Positions 48,750 to 61,506 of a DNA stretch of 64,000 nucleotides are shown here, piece by piece. The notes under the pieces were generated by a model. It saw only the letters and a program-made list of their open reading frames with translations. It searched no databases and had not been told where the DNA came from. The DNA is taken from assembly GCA_038373885.1 (NCBI GenBank), contig JAWZYV010001774.1, positions 1,712,628 to 1,776,627 on the forward strand, read 5' to 3'. Made by a program: the position numbers and the translations under genes. How positions within the stretch are numbered: the stretch's first letter is position 1; the number at the start of each line of letters is the position of its first letter. Source of the stretch: Cheiracanthium punctorium. Its lineage: Eukaryota > Arthropoda > Arachnida > Araneae > Cheiracanthiidae.

Positions 48750-50100
48750 TGAGAGGATGTAGATGCATTATGTAGGCGGGAACTTTCTTTTGGTGTTTAC
48801 GCCCACTTCATTGTTAGAAGGACATCACTTACGGTGGATAATAAACACACATTTTTAAGCATGGGCGCAGACTGAGGGGGCTGTAACCCCCCCTCCCTCC
48901 CCCAAATGGTTAATTAGCTTATAGTTTTATATTTAGCTGAGAATTGAACTACAGCTCACAATTTTATACCCAGACCACGCCCCCACCACCACCAAAATAA
49001 AATCCTGGCTACGCTACTGCTTTAAAGCAATAGCGTAGCCAGGATTTTACTTAAGCTTCACAAACAGTGAACAAAAAATTTAAATCATACATCGCGATCT
49101 TTTGAGAGTAATTTTGAATTCTGCTGAAATAATAAAATCCTCATCATGAAGACCTTTAAGAGCAAGCTATTACTCATGCAGTCGGAAACCTCTTCCTTAT
49201 GTGTACACTCTCATCAATTGTAAAAAAAGGCTATAACTTTCGGTAGGTAAGAAACACAGATTTTTAAGCTCCACAAAATTAAACCAAAAATTTAATTAAT
49301 AATTTAAATAACCCATCGTGATCTTTGAAAGTAACGGTGAATTTGCTGAAATAATAAAATCTGCATCATGAACAGTAGTTGTAAGTGCAGGCGGGAACCT
49401 TTACCCGATGTTTATGCCCACTTCAGTTGTAGCGAAAGGTTATGACTTTCGGTAAGTAAGAAAGACAGACAGAGCCGTGTTTCTAATTTGGCCTAAGGTG
49501 GCTTTTTCTTTTCTTTTCTTAAAAAAATAAAAAATAAATAAAATCACAGGCGGAATTCACCTGATGCACACCATTTTCCTCCTTCGTTCGAGTTAAAAAG
49601 TATTTATTCACGAGTTCATTCATTTATCGAGGCTGGTTACTTTCAATGTCATAGGCCATTTGCTAGCCAAACAAATTGGACGCCACCCCCAATATATGAC
49701 ATATGACATGAACATGAATTTTATGCGTTCAAAAATATACTTTATAAAAACATTAGAGCAATAAAAAAAAAAAATCCTACTTATTGCCCTTGTAATTTAA
49801 TTTAATGTTTTTCTCTAAAATATATTTTCTTTTAAAACTGACAACTCATTGGTAGTATGCATGGAGATATAAAAATAAAAGCAGCATGATAGGGCGGATG
49901 ATTTTAATTTTGCTTATTTATGCAGGACCTGAACACATTTAAGCTCCGCAAATAGTAACAAAAAGATCTTATTGAAAAAGAGCAGGTAGTTGCACATGCA
50001 GGCGGAAACCTGCATCTGAAGTATACGCCCACTTCATTTGTAAGAATGGTCATAATTTTATGTGGATAAGAAACACGGATTTTTAACCTCGACAAAAGAG
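48750..50100. repeat. ~210-bp repeat family, four dispersed or tandem units
   Basis: Units near 48750-48860 (partial), 49054-49265, 49266-49470 and 49932-50100 share AAGCTYCACAAA, GAAATAATAAAATCYKCATC, GCAGGCGGGAACC, GCCCACTTCA and TTTCGGTARGTAAGAAA. Two are adjacent at a ~212-bp period. A hAT-like end pair (48865-49020) interrupts the array, and around 49003-49045 two TAGCGTAGCCAGGATTTTA ends face each other. Confidence 0.65.
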
Positions 50101-50900
50101 CAAAGAAAATTTTTCAATAAATATAGACAAAATGTAGGTAGCTTGTTTTTTCAATGAATCTGACTCAATTTTTAAGAGAAATTTTTTTAATTATGTTCTA
50201 AAAAACACTTAACAAAAAGTTTTTCTTTTATTTTAGTTTAAAATGCTCAGTAATTTTTTTTTTCTCATTCAGTTAAATAATAAATATTTTTATAAAAAAT
50301 GCTGACTATCGGTATCAAAGGTATAATTACAAGATTGAAACTCAGATGATTAGTCATTTATACTAATTAAAAACATTTCAGTTATAAATTATTAAGTAAA
50401 CGTAATAGAAATTATTCATTTGTTATTCAATAAATTATAAAAGCTGTTCTTTTGAAAAAGCGATAGGCGTCATAGGGCTTTTGAATAACTTTGAAAACTA
50501 ATAACGTTTAACCCTCGAATAAATTTATGCTGCTTCTATGTTCTATGCACGAATATTAATATTGTAAGCATATGTTTTGTTCAACTTTCAGGAAAAATTG
50601 TAAGCACAAAAATTGTTTTGAAAAATGGCCCGAAGAAACTCCGTTTCGAAAAGATTGCATTCTACTTTAAAAATTTTTTCCTGAATGTATCGTAACGTTT
50701 ATAGGTTCACTGTTTGCAATCGTGCACAGTACACTTTGTAAAGATACATTCTAAATTTTTTTAAGTTTCTAGCACAACTGAATTCCTTATTATGGCGTTC
50801 AAAATTTGCATGTTGGAGGGACGCCGAATTTGCGGTCATCTAATTCTGTAACTGTTCTTAGTCTCTGTTCTAGGTCCCTAAATGCCACATTAAGAAGCTG
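50101..50900. other. AT-rich DNA, no gene recognised
   Basis: No supported feature. Confidence 0.4.
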
Positions 50901-51030
50901 CAGTGACGTATCCAGAATTTTATTCGACTGTGTGTATGGGTAGGAGGGGTTGTAAGTTTAGTAATGTGTTAGATTTCGGTGTAGTGTTCCTGCTGCCGCC
51001 CCTTCAGCTTCCTCCTGGATACGCCCCCTG
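50901..51030. mobile_element. hAT-type MITE, 130 bp, 8-bp target duplication
   Basis: AGAAGCTG flanks both sides (50893-50900 and 51031-51038). The ends are CAGTGACGTATCCAG and, complemented, CAGGGGGCGTATCCAG. Both CAG...CTG ends and the duplication length fit hAT. Confidence 0.9.
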
Positions 51031-51879
51031 AGAAGCTGATTTTATTTTCTACACCATCTTACTTTTCTCACGGAGTGCTCGGAACGTTTCTCACGGAATA
51101 TTGCTTGGACGTAGCTTAAATTGTAATAATTTCTAAAGATTTTTTTCTTCGAAATGTGCACAGATGAAAAGGTGTTTCATAATAATTATGGATGAAGATA
51201 CGTTTTGTCTAAATAATTTAGAAAAAGAAAAAAATCAATAAGCGTGATAGCAGCGCCAAGCGGCAGAAAAGAGAAGTTCTCTCGTTCGCGTTTTTCGCTC
51301 CGTTCGGATAGCCGTGTGTAAGATAGCAGAGAGCCATGAAATAGATAAATTGTAAATTTAATTAAACATTATATATTTTTTTAAAAAGTTGAAAAGAAGG
51401 AAAGAAAACGTTAGCCCCGCACTTCTTAAAAGGGCGGTAGACACGGACGTATATAAGGTAGGGGTTTAGGGGGTCTGAACCCTCCCTTAGTCTACGCAAA
51501 AATGCTAATAGTATTAGCAAATTGTCCTCGTGTAATGGGTAATAAAAAATTACTATAAAGATTAAAAAATTGAAATGTAACTGAGAATTTTTGCATGTTA
51601 TTTATAGTAAAATTTACTGCCAATCAAATTTTACAATAAGAATGGACCCCCGCCCCCAATAGCTGTGAACCCCTCCCTTGTGAAAGCTATAGCTCCCAGA
51701 TAACCAGTTACATCCGTTGGATATCCTACATATATCATTTAGATCCTACAGCCGTCATATCATACTGTAGGCGTCTATAGAAATCCACTGGCTACTTTGT
51801 ATCTGACAGATGCTAGAGATCCAGTCAGAGAATCCGACGGATGCCTGCCGATGTCACTTTTAGACGAGCATGCGCAGTT

Positions 51880-52022
51880 ATCAGAACTTTCGGAATCGGA
51901 AGTGATCGGAAGACAGTAGCCATTTTGTTGAGCGCGAAAATGTGTGCAAGTGTGGCGAGTGGCTTGCGAAGTTAATAAACTACAATACCTGTATTTGAAC
52001 TTCATAACTTCATGTAGATAAA
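51880..52022 (+). promoter_or_regulatory. candidate promoter and non-coding first exon
   Basis: Within ~60 bp are two GGAAGT/GGAAG words of ETS (GABPA) type (TCGGAAGTGATCGGAAG) and a YY1-type GCCATTTTG, a combination common at TATA-less promoters of housekeeping genes. About 100 bp later GATAAA|GTAAGT (donor at 52023) could end a 5' exon. The only ATG frames before it stop almost at once, so any exon would be untranslated. The segment just upstream (51693-51850) looks like MITE DNA with palindromic GGATATCC. Confidence 0.3.
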
Positions 52023-52923
52023 GTAAGTTTTTAAATGCATACGTACGTGTATTACTTATTGTAAAAGAATTATTAAGAAAAACTTCTTTTAAGAGTTGAA
52101 AAACTTATGATTGTTTGGTTTCCTTCACGTGGTATGTGTGTGTGCTTGCAAACGTTGCTTTATTCAATGCCTAGTAATTAGTATTTTCAGCCGGAAAGCA
52201 GTAAATAAACAGTAAAAAATTTGTACTACTACAAAGATTTAAAAAATTTGTGATTTTGCAAGTCGAGTTGTTGACTATCCATATTTGTTTTGAAATTGCC
52301 TTTTTATAGGTGTCAATCTCGATATTTTAAATGGTTAAGTTTTCTACATTAAAAAAAAGGCTGAAAATAACATGTTACATATTAGATAGAAAGAATTCAG
52401 ATTTATTTTGGGGGAAAATGCTTAATTAAATTGCTCCTGTTATTAATTGTTTATTTATTTTTGCTACTGTGACGAAAGATTAACTTTTTACACTACCTGA
52501 AAATATCGTTTTGCATAGTACCCTTCTTTGTCTTATTTCACAAAGTTTTCAATTAATTTTGATGGGATATTGCTGGATTTATGTGCTCAGATATAGCATT
52601 TGAGAAATGCAACAAGCAATTGTGTTTTTAATTGTTGAATGTGTTCATTACAACAAAACAAAATTTACATAAAAAATATCAGCCTTTCTGATTATTTTAA
52701 TTTATCAAGTTTGCTATGCTATGGTTTTTAAATTAACGAAGTTTTTATGTTTGTTATCTGAACAGTTTTAATTTTGGTTTTATAAGTAAACTAATTTGTA
52801 TTTTAATTATATTAATTTGAGCATTGAAAATATTTAGTTCAGCCTACATTATAAGTTATCCTGGAGTGAGTTTTCTTATAGTAGTATTAAGATAGTGGTG
52901 TGCAAAAATGTGATTTTGGTACC

Positions 52924-53110
52924 AGGGGTGGCTCCAATGGGGGGGCCGGGGGGGCACGTGCCCCCCCGTCGGGGAACTTGTGACCCCCCATCGGGGCTAT
53001 TTGATTTATTCGTCGGGGAATTTTCATAAGAAGAAATCTATATTTTAGCTGAGTTTTAATTTTGATTTTGCGATTTAAAAAAAGTTAATTTTGTAATTTT
53101 TAAATACACA
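52924..53110 (+). mobile_element. hAT-like MITE end (CAGGGGTGGCTCC)
   Basis: Starts CAGGGGTGGCTCCAATGGGG and contains GGGGGCACGTGCCCCC, a perfect palindrome. It is paralogous to 47212-47380 through ATTCGTCGGGGAATTTT and what follows. The right end was not fixed. Confidence 0.5.
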
Positions 53111-53883
53111 TGAAAGGCGAATGAGTATTGGAGATTGAAGCGGATATGTTTACATTTCTGGGAAGGGGGGGGGTATATTCCTCAGAACTTCTGAATAATG
53201 GCTAAAGTACTTTCCGTTTTCATTCATCTCTTATCTCTGCGATCCTTTTCATGTCGAGAAACAGCCACTTCCTGCATCTTCCAATACTGTGATGTGTTGA
53301 CGACGGCAGGGGAGACTTCAAATTCGAATAGTGTATACTTGAAATCTGTGATCCCACTCTCAGGAGGCAATTAACTGGATTTGCAGCAAGACATCAATCT
53401 TAAGGTAACAAAAGTGCCAGTCTATTCTTCAAACGACATATTTATGAGACCACATGTGCGCCCACTTTCTATTCCAGGCTCTTTTAATTGCTTAAACGAT
53501 TGTGCATTTTGTCGCCGACACCGTAGGAAAGTACAATATGGGTGTGTGTGGTCGGGATGGGGGAGACAGTGACCGTTAATTAGCCCAGTCGGGTAGATAA
53601 AAAATTTCGAGGGAAGGGAAGTATGGCTTCAAATGGGGGATGTTCTTTTTTCCAGAAATACGGTTTTTGTACTTTTATTGGTCCTCAGTGACAGAATGAT
53701 GAGAAAGAAATGGTTCGTCGAAATATCCCATGTATTTTTATTTTTTCTTCGCAAACCCATAGTACATCACTTTTCCAACACTTGTTATTGTGCATTGTGC
53801 CAGTGACTTAGACAGAGTTTAGAATAGTGGGCATTTTCTTTTTCTTGTTACGGCAGCATAGCATATCATTGTGAAGTGTATAA

Positions 53884-54195
53884 AAGTTTAATTTCACTTT
53901 TGGCTTTATATTTCCTAAAAAAAACATCGGTGGTGCCAAAAGCACAAGATATGTACAGTGTGCTTTATGTCGTGATATTTTTGATAATGATTATGTAAAA
54001 AAAAAAAAAAAAAAAAACATAGGATAACTAAGCATTCAGATCTTCATAAACAAAATCGACTGGGGCCTGTTCAATTACCAAATGGAATTAAGAGAAAGAA
54101 TCCTTGGGATATTTCTTCTTGCTCTTCGAATGTATGTTTATCTACGGAATTAGAGAAAGAAAACCCTTCAAGTTCATCAGATCCACAAACTTCAA
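53884..54195 (+). CDS. zinc-finger-like exon of an unknown or transposase-derived gene
   Basis: One frame reads STRYVQCALCRDIFDNDYVK, a run of seven Lys from a 21-A tract (53997-54017), then HRITKHSDLHKQNRLGPVQL and PNGIKRKNPWDISSCSSNVC, ending in a Ser-rich stretch at a strong donor, TTCAA|GTGAGT (54196). The C-x2-C followed by H-x4-H is like BED or C2H2 fingers used by transposases and DNA-binding proteins. No in-frame ATG exists; the frame opens after a stop at 53881-53883. A good acceptor (TTCTTGTTACGGCAG, ending about 53853) lies upstream but would include that stop. Either the start is missed, the exon is part of a decayed gene, or the A run has shifted the frame. No downstream exon was recognised. 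Confidence 0.35.
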
Positions 54196-57100
54196 GTGAG
54201 TTATATGTAAATTACATTCATATATTATATTTTAAATTTGTTTAAAAGCTTTAATATTATTATTTAAAATATGGTCAGTTTATATCTCTAAAGCATTCAA
54301 TTATATCTTCTAAGCACTTGCTTTTTGTCATGTATTTGTACAAATATACTATGCCCAAGGGCGGATCCAGAAATATTTTTCAGGAATGGTGCAAAGCTTG
54401 AATACCAATTCAGAATTGCATGAACATGCAATTTTATTTGAAGCGTATTTTTACTAGTGTAAATATTTTCCTCTCGAGGAATTCGCACACCCTGTGCCCT
54501 CGCCCTAAAACCACACTTGCCTCTCACCCCGCCCCCCCTTATGAAAAAGAATTGAAACTAGTTTGAGCACAAATTTTGAATGAACACATTCTGCGTTAAT
54601 TAAAATAAAAATAATTTTAAAATAAGGCACATATTTCAAAAACTGAGTCACTTGTTCTGTCTCAGAAATTTTAAAATACTACTTTAAAGTTTATTTATTA
54701 ACAGGATTTTAATGATACATATATATCATTAAATGTCCTTAGACATGGATGCTCGTAATGGTTTGGAGTGCACTTTTAATCATAGCTGCGGTCAGAGTGC
54801 ACTTTTAATCATAGCTGCAGAGTCATAACTTTTTGACTTGAAGCTGTAGTAGAAGTCGGACTTTTTGACCTCACATTCTGATTCTATGAAATGTTTTACA
54901 ACATTATTGTATTTTAAATTATATTAACTGTCTGAGTACTCTATGAATTAATCTAAATTTTCTCCTAATTGGTCTTTTAAACACTATGAGTACTTTTAAA
55001 TGCGCTCTTGCTTTTAAACCATTGATAAGTAACATGTTGTTCACCCCATTATATGTCATTCCCGCTAAATTACAGGACAGGATATACATTTTAAAAATAT
55101 ATTCTTTCGTTGCAATTTCGAATTGTTTGGTATATTTATCAAATACGATTTAGTAATTGGAGTGAGGACGAAAGGTATGTCTTTATAAACTTTCAAATTG
55201 CATTAATGCAAATTTAAATTAAACACAGAGTTAATGTAATTGTATGTAAATTAACAGTATTTTAATTCACGAGTCAAAAGTTTTTGTGTCATAAATGTAA
55301 AATAAAATTTCCCATTGTATTACTTTTATTCATAGAGCTACAAAATTTATAAGTCTTAATTGATATTTTTAAAAGGGATTTACGACTCGGGCGATAAGAA
55401 ATTTCGGATTTTGTTTACTACGGGAACTTTTTAAAATGTATATTTAATTGTGTAAAAATTTGACATGACAAAATATTTATAAAATTATCTTACAGTTATT
55501 CATCTCTGGCATTCAAAATATGTATAAACCTATGAATATTTAAACGCTTTAACTAAAAATTTTCATTTTAATTAGAAATATTTTAAACTGGTCGTATTTT
55601 ATTTATTTATAAGTTAGTGTGTTATGCATTCTATGTCTTTAAAATTATTTTATCACAGTAATCCTTACTTGAACTCTTATAACTGTTGAGAAAGTAAGAA
55701 GATATTTTTATAACTAAGTGGTTAATTAGATAATTTAACTTTTAACTTCTTCCGAATAAAAAAAATAGTACTTTTCTGTTTCTTAGATGGCATATTCGAA
55801 TAAATTCTAAATATAATTTTTATTTATAAATAGATTCAATCGAACACAATATGCACGATTTAATCTTTAATTTTATAAAAATTTAGCAGTAAGATTTGTT
55901 TTTACTTTTATTTTATTTGTAATTTAAGAATTAGTCAAATACATAGTTTGTTTATTTGGTAACATACTGTATACATATACAACGAGTTAGAATTTGCACT
56001 ATATAGAGAAATCTAACTGGATTAACCGGCCCTCTTTAGCTAAGAGTTCATAGCTATGCACACCAAGAAGATTAACAGCTGCAAGGGAATTATTACATTT
56101 TGCTGGTAAAAAAAGAAAAGTTAATTTTAAAAAATTAAATAATAATAATAATAACCAGCTCCTCTGATAGACCAAAGCCCTCTCCAGTCCAGTATGAAGA
56201 TGGCTGTGGATAGATCTCAAAACGGAATATAAGTTAAAGGAAACTGATTAATCTTGACTGACAATTTAATTTTTATATCGTTGTGGAAAAAATAACTATT
56301 GTGAATTTTAATTCAGTTATTTTACTGCAAAGTAAATAAAAATTATGGTATACAGCGTCTATATCGTCTTCCAAAATTTTCCCTTTTATCCTGTAAAATA
56401 AGTAAATAAAATAAATAAAATAAAAGTTTTATATTTCCATGTAGATTTGTATGTTATATACAGTGGCGTATCGTAAGCCACCGCAACTTCCCTTATTTTG
56501 AATCTTTATACAAATCGCTGTTGAATCCATGGATGGCACCAGCATTAATATAAACTTAAAATAAACTAATAGCATATGTTCTAAACTGATTTTTGAGTTA
56601 CAGAATTATATGTATCAGAATTCAACTCTAAAACTTTTAAACAGATTAATATTATGTTTGTTATTCGTCTTATTAATTAAACTCTTTTTCGTTAATGTTG
56701 AAATTTTAAAAATGATACTTTCACTATGAATTATTAGTAAATGAGCTTGCTTTATAAAATTATTCATCACGTTTGTGGAAACCTCGTTCAAAACTATCTT
56801 GGAGTATTTCAAAAAAGTAAATTTTTATCAAGGTTAGTTTCGCTAAAAATAATTATTTTTTGGTGTGTCTTGGCAAATTATAAGCTGTCCGATTATATTT
56901 TTCTGACGATATTTTTTATTTTATTTTATTTTACATTTTAAAAGAAAATGGTTAATTTTCTTCATGAGTGCTTGACTTTATAAAAAAATTTAATAGCGCA
57001 TATATTTACGTTCTCTTTCGGAGATTTTTATAATTTATTATTATTATTATTATAATTAACTGAAGCTCCCAGGGGTACACTTCACAACAATTCTTTTCGA

Positions 57101-57442
57101 AATTGAGATACGGTGCCATCTTTTAACTTTCAATAAGTACTATCACCACATGAATTATTATTGAAGTAGAATCATTTTAAAGCTGTAGAAACAAGCGCCA
57201 AAGTTTCGGTATGCCACTTTACTGCGCGCCTTCAAAATCATTTTTCTCAAAAGAAAATTTTTGTTGTAAAGTGGTTCTACCTATAAACATTTCAGTTGCA
57301 TATTTCTCACTTTATTGTGATTTAAAATATTAATATTACATAAATTAACAATTCGATTAATATTTTTACAGTAAAACATGTTGGCCAGAAACACTAGACT
57401 TTTTGAGATAACGAGTTGAAATTAAAGGGAATCAGTTTGTAA
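54196..57442. other. AT-rich DNA with scattered MITE relics
   Basis: If the exon at 53884 is real this is its intron or downstream DNA. hAT-like ends occur near 54358 (GGGCGGATCCAGAAATATTT) and 56462 (CAGTGGCGTATCGTAAGCC). No further exon was recognised. Confidence 0.4.
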
Positions 57443-57670
57443 ATGGAAATGTAGATTACGGCCAATTATCTACGCTAGGGATCTTGGCCGGTGGTGGGTT
57501 TGCCCTCCGTGGGGGACTTTCTAAGAGGTCCTAACCCGTATTTATGCAAAGTTTCGGAAAAAAAAACACGGAAAACACTGAACGGTTAGGTCGGCGGACG
57601 CGACCTAGTGCCGAACCAGGCACCTTCCGTCTCCCAGTTCAAAGCGCTAGCGCAATGCCACTGGTGGGGT
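57443..57670 (-). mobile_element. tRNA-derived SINE, full copy (family S1), reversed
   Basis: A 228-bp copy on the minus strand, flanked by a 16-bp imperfect target duplication (GGGAATCAGTTTGTAA at 57427-57442 and GGGATTCAATTTGTAA at 57671-57686). Head TGGCATTGCGCTAGCGCTTT, B-box region GGTTCGGCAC, and the same body blocks as the copy at 22445. The long duplication is typical of LINE-driven insertion. Confidence 0.85.
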
Positions 57671-59339
57671 GGGATTCAATTTGTAAGGGAAAACGCATTT
57701 AATGAGATATCAAGAATTTCGATGTTCGAGATATCGAAGTTAAACTGTAATTAAATTTACATATATCTCTTAATTTTATAAAAATAACTGCAATTTGTGT
57801 AAAAGCGTGCAAATTTAGTCATGCTTAATTTATAAAATAAATTTTCAGTGAATTTACAGCAATATTCTTGCACAAAAAACTTTTGTTTCTGATATTTTTT
57901 TCTGCGGGGGGGAAATAAAATGCGTAGAACTTTCTTCGCTGAACTTTTTTCAAAGAATTTCATTCATATGAAATATTTTAAGCGTTAACCTGAAGAACTC
58001 TTAAAAGTAGCTTTCGAGATTTTACAGAAACGTGCAAGGCCGTTACCAGGGGGGAGGATCATGTGGGTTTGACCCCCCCCCCCTCCAAAATTTCAGTAAA
58101 TGCATTATCAGTTTATTTGCGTTGATTCTAGATATCAGTTAATTTAATTTTAGCACTACAGATCCCCTCCACCCACCGAAATTTTTTGCTTGCTGAGGCC
58201 TTGGGGAAATATTTGTGTAATGTAAAGGGATTTTGAGATACGTTAATTGGGGTCAGTTTAAATAATAATCTACCAGGAAAGATTGTGCAGTGGTTTTTGA
58301 AAATATCCGGGGCCTGAGTGTCCGATAATGTATGTCGATCCGATTCCTGGAAATATTTCACAAAACAAAACATTATATTGTCCTCCATCTCCTCTAAACT
58401 TATCTGGATCCTAGATATTTTAGTTTAGAAAATGATTTATCGTGAAAAAATCACTTTCTAAAGTAAAATATTTTCAAGTGGCGCAAATAGTTGCAAATTT
58501 CCATATCATACTTGGTGACAAAAATGTCATAAAAGAAGGAGGTCAAAGCCCCATCTTGGATACGCCACTTAGCATATGTACATGTATATTTGTGCCCCCT
58601 CGTCAGGGAGTTATGACCCCCCGTCGGGGAAAGTCTAGCGCCACCACTGTTTGGTACATATATACAAATAAACATAGGGCCTTAAAAATTTTAGTGTCTC
58701 TTCAAAATATGTACTACACACTGTAATAAACAAAAAATCTTTCAATTGTAATACTACAAAAATTCTTAGCTTGTGAATTAGTTTAAAGTTTTGTGAAATG
58801 TGATGTGACACTTTGAAAACTTTTCTTCTGCATTTCCATGTTAACAAAATTTTTATGGAAGTTTCGTAAGAAGCAAAGTTTTTTCCATTCATTTCAGTGT
58901 GTACTGCAGTTTATAAAGAATCATTTTCAATTTTTTGAATCCCTGGCACAATTAATTTTGTTTACCAAAACCATGCATCAGGTTTTGTGTTTCTTTAAAC
59001 TACAGCCTGGCAAATGTTGCTTTTATAGGGACACCCACGGACGGGGCTATGGGGGCTCAAGTCCCCATAGAGGGGGAGTGTTAGAAGTAAAAAGCATTGA
59101 AAATCGTCCCTAATGAATTAAATTTTTCTTTTTAAAAATTGTCTTTAAATTATTTCTAAAGAACATTTTATAAAGTTAGTTTGTGAATAAATACTTGCAG
59201 TTACTATACAAAGGCAGTTAAACTCGTTTTCAACGAAACTGAAAAGATCTGATTATAATTTGTCAACAGCATTGCTCATATGCATGTTGTTCTATGCGCA
59301 AGTCAAGTGGCACAGAATATTTTGACATTATAAGGGAGT
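57671..59339. other. intergenic DNA with MITE relics
   Basis: C or G runs near 58034 and 58072, and a hAT-like end at 58560-58649 (complement starts CAGTGGTGGCGCTAGACTTT). A similar relic is at 59031-59090. No gene was recognised. Confidence 0.45.
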
Positions 59340-59432
59340 TATAACTATATAATCGAGGTCACTATAACAGAGTTCAGCAGAATTTGTAGCCTACCCCCCC
59401 CCCCCCAAACTAAAACCCTGAGTGAGCCAGTG
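59340..59432 (-). mobile_element. hAT-like MITE end, reversed partner of 23243
   Basis: The complement reads CACTGGCTCACTCAGGGTTT, a G run, GTAGGCTACAAATTCTGCTG and GACCTCGATTATAT, following the order seen at 23243-23345. Confidence 0.55.
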
Positions 59433-60396
59433 GTTACTTTTTCAATTTATATTGTTAATTTATTAATTATTGTAATGGTTGTACGTAGTCAGAGAATAAA
59501 TTATAATGATTTTAATAGTCATGTTTATCATCCCTTAAATTAAGTGTAATCACCATCTCCACTGACATGTATGAGAATAAGATGACTTTAGAGAAATGTT
59601 TTGATGCAATACTTTTAATGCTACATATACTTTCAACTATCAAAAACAAGATCTCTAAGCATGTTCTTGAAAATAGGTACCTTTTATGATAATTTGAAAA
59701 CAAAATGACATTAAAATTTTTTTTTAAAGTTCCTTTTTCATCTGATTATGCTGTTGCACTTCAGAAAATTTTGCAGTGTAATTCTGTGTTTATTACACAG
59801 TTAGTTCTTTTAGAAATTTTCAGAACTCTCAATTGATTTATAGGGATGGGATAATCAAATGTAGTCTAGCATTTAAAGAGGTATTGTTTGTTCGCGAAAC
59901 AGGTTTTCTTTTGTTTCTGCTTTCAGTCTGGTAATACTTAGGTAAAATAATGTAAATTATGGAAATGCAAAATCATCAGAGTTTATTGAGGATGTATGCA
60001 GACAAAATTTGTCTTTTTTGTGGCTCCTTCACAAAATTACATTTGAATAAAGCATCCTTAGGGAGGGGGGGGGGATCAATTAAACTGGCCCTTCACAAAA
60101 AATATAGTTGAATTAAAATGATCTTCAGTATTTTGCACTGTATTTTAATTTGTTTCGTAAACTGTTTTAACAAGGAAAACTTTGACAAAAATTCACATAA
60201 ATTTTCCCAGAAAAGTGTATAATACATTCAGTTACAATATATGTGTCATATATTTATATGCCGTGTTTAAATTTTGTTTAAGAATTTTGCAGCAAATGAA
60301 GCTTGAATGATTCAAAATTTTGGATCCTTTCCTTTAAAATCTTGCAGAAGCTTTTATTTTATGTAATTGGACTATAAATATGTTATTTTAACTTAC

Positions 60397-60435
60397 TGTG
60401 TGCGGCATTTCGGCTTTGATAATAATCAACTCCTG

Positions 60436-60520
<85 letters not shown>

Positions 60521-60900
60521 ATAGCTTACTTACGTGAAGTGAAATCCCAAGATAATCCAATGATAAAGTGAAGAAAATATAAAAAATAGATAGCACATGG
60601 TGCCAATTAACGAGCTTATTCCGGATAAGTGTTTAAATATAGCCTTTTAAGGCAATGAAAGAGTGGAAAAATTGAATATAGAGCGCCAAATTAGAACTGG
60701 TGTGCATTTAAGCCTAATCACATGTAATCAGAAATAGTCCGAAAATGGAATTAATATTGAAATGGTGTGCTCTATCATCAGGCGCCACCGCACACACATT
60801 TCAATTTAATCGAAAAAAACAATAATAGCTAGGTTTCTGCAAGTTACCTGACCAAAATTAGGGTCCTTTTGTAACTTGGGGGCGCGACCGTAGCTATTAG
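60397..60900 (-). mobile_element. structured terminal-repeat-like DNA downstream of the RT frame
   Basis: Read on the minus strand it holds nested inverted repeats, AATAGCTA (60898-60891) with TAGCTATT (60831-60824) enclosing AAGTTAC (60877-60871) with GTAACTT (60847-60841). Next comes TGTGTGCGGTGGCGC directly before CTGATGA (60781-60775), and far downstream GCCGAAATGCCGCACACAG (60414-60396), whose CCGCACACA can pair with TGTGTGCGG. These are hammerhead core words but split by ~360 bp that include a TA microsatellite, and no proper cleavage triplet fits. Penelope-like elements carry hammerheads in their terminal repeats, so a decayed one is possible. Confidence 0.3.
60439..60512. repeat. (TA)n microsatellite
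   Basis: About 36 TA units downstream of the reverse-transcriptase element, between two hammerhead-like core pieces. Confidence 0.95.
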
Positions 60901-61432
60901 AAAAAAACAACGAGGAAGTGGACCGACACGAAGATCAAAGCTCAGTAATGGAGGCAGTATTAGTGCATGTTGCCATCAGAGAAGGCTTACTGCAATCAAT
61001 AGACAAGTAATGCCATGGAGTGTGAATAAAAAATGATATATTAATAATACTTTGGAAGTATGGAAAGGAAAAGAATAAATAAATAAAAAAAGTAATAATT
61101 AAATGAATAAATAAAAAGAATAAAACTGGTAATAATTAAATGAATAAATAATAAAATAAATATTACACTAGTATATCTAGCCTATGTTTTACGTAGTACT
61201 AGCTGCAGTAGCTAAGAAGTACTTAGTTGAGGTTGTGGAAATGGAGAAAAACTGTAGCAATAATATTAACAATAATGATATTGATAATAATTATATTCAT
61301 TTATTATTGCTATTTATGCTAATATAATTGTAAAATATTTAGTTAGAACAGTACTCTGTTTGGCTTCATTGGTTACAGACTCACATAAAAAGGAAAAAGA
61401 AAAAGTACCAGTAATCAACCATTCTTAAGAAT

Positions 61433-61438
<6 letters not shown>

Positions 61439-61466
<28 letters not shown>

Positions 61467-61506
61467 AAAATATATATAGATATATATTTATATTTTTTTT
61501 TTTTTA

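Noticed and set aside
51775..52005. 76-codon minus-strand frame
   Set aside because: It runs antisense to the promoter-like segment, has no domain and no splice support.
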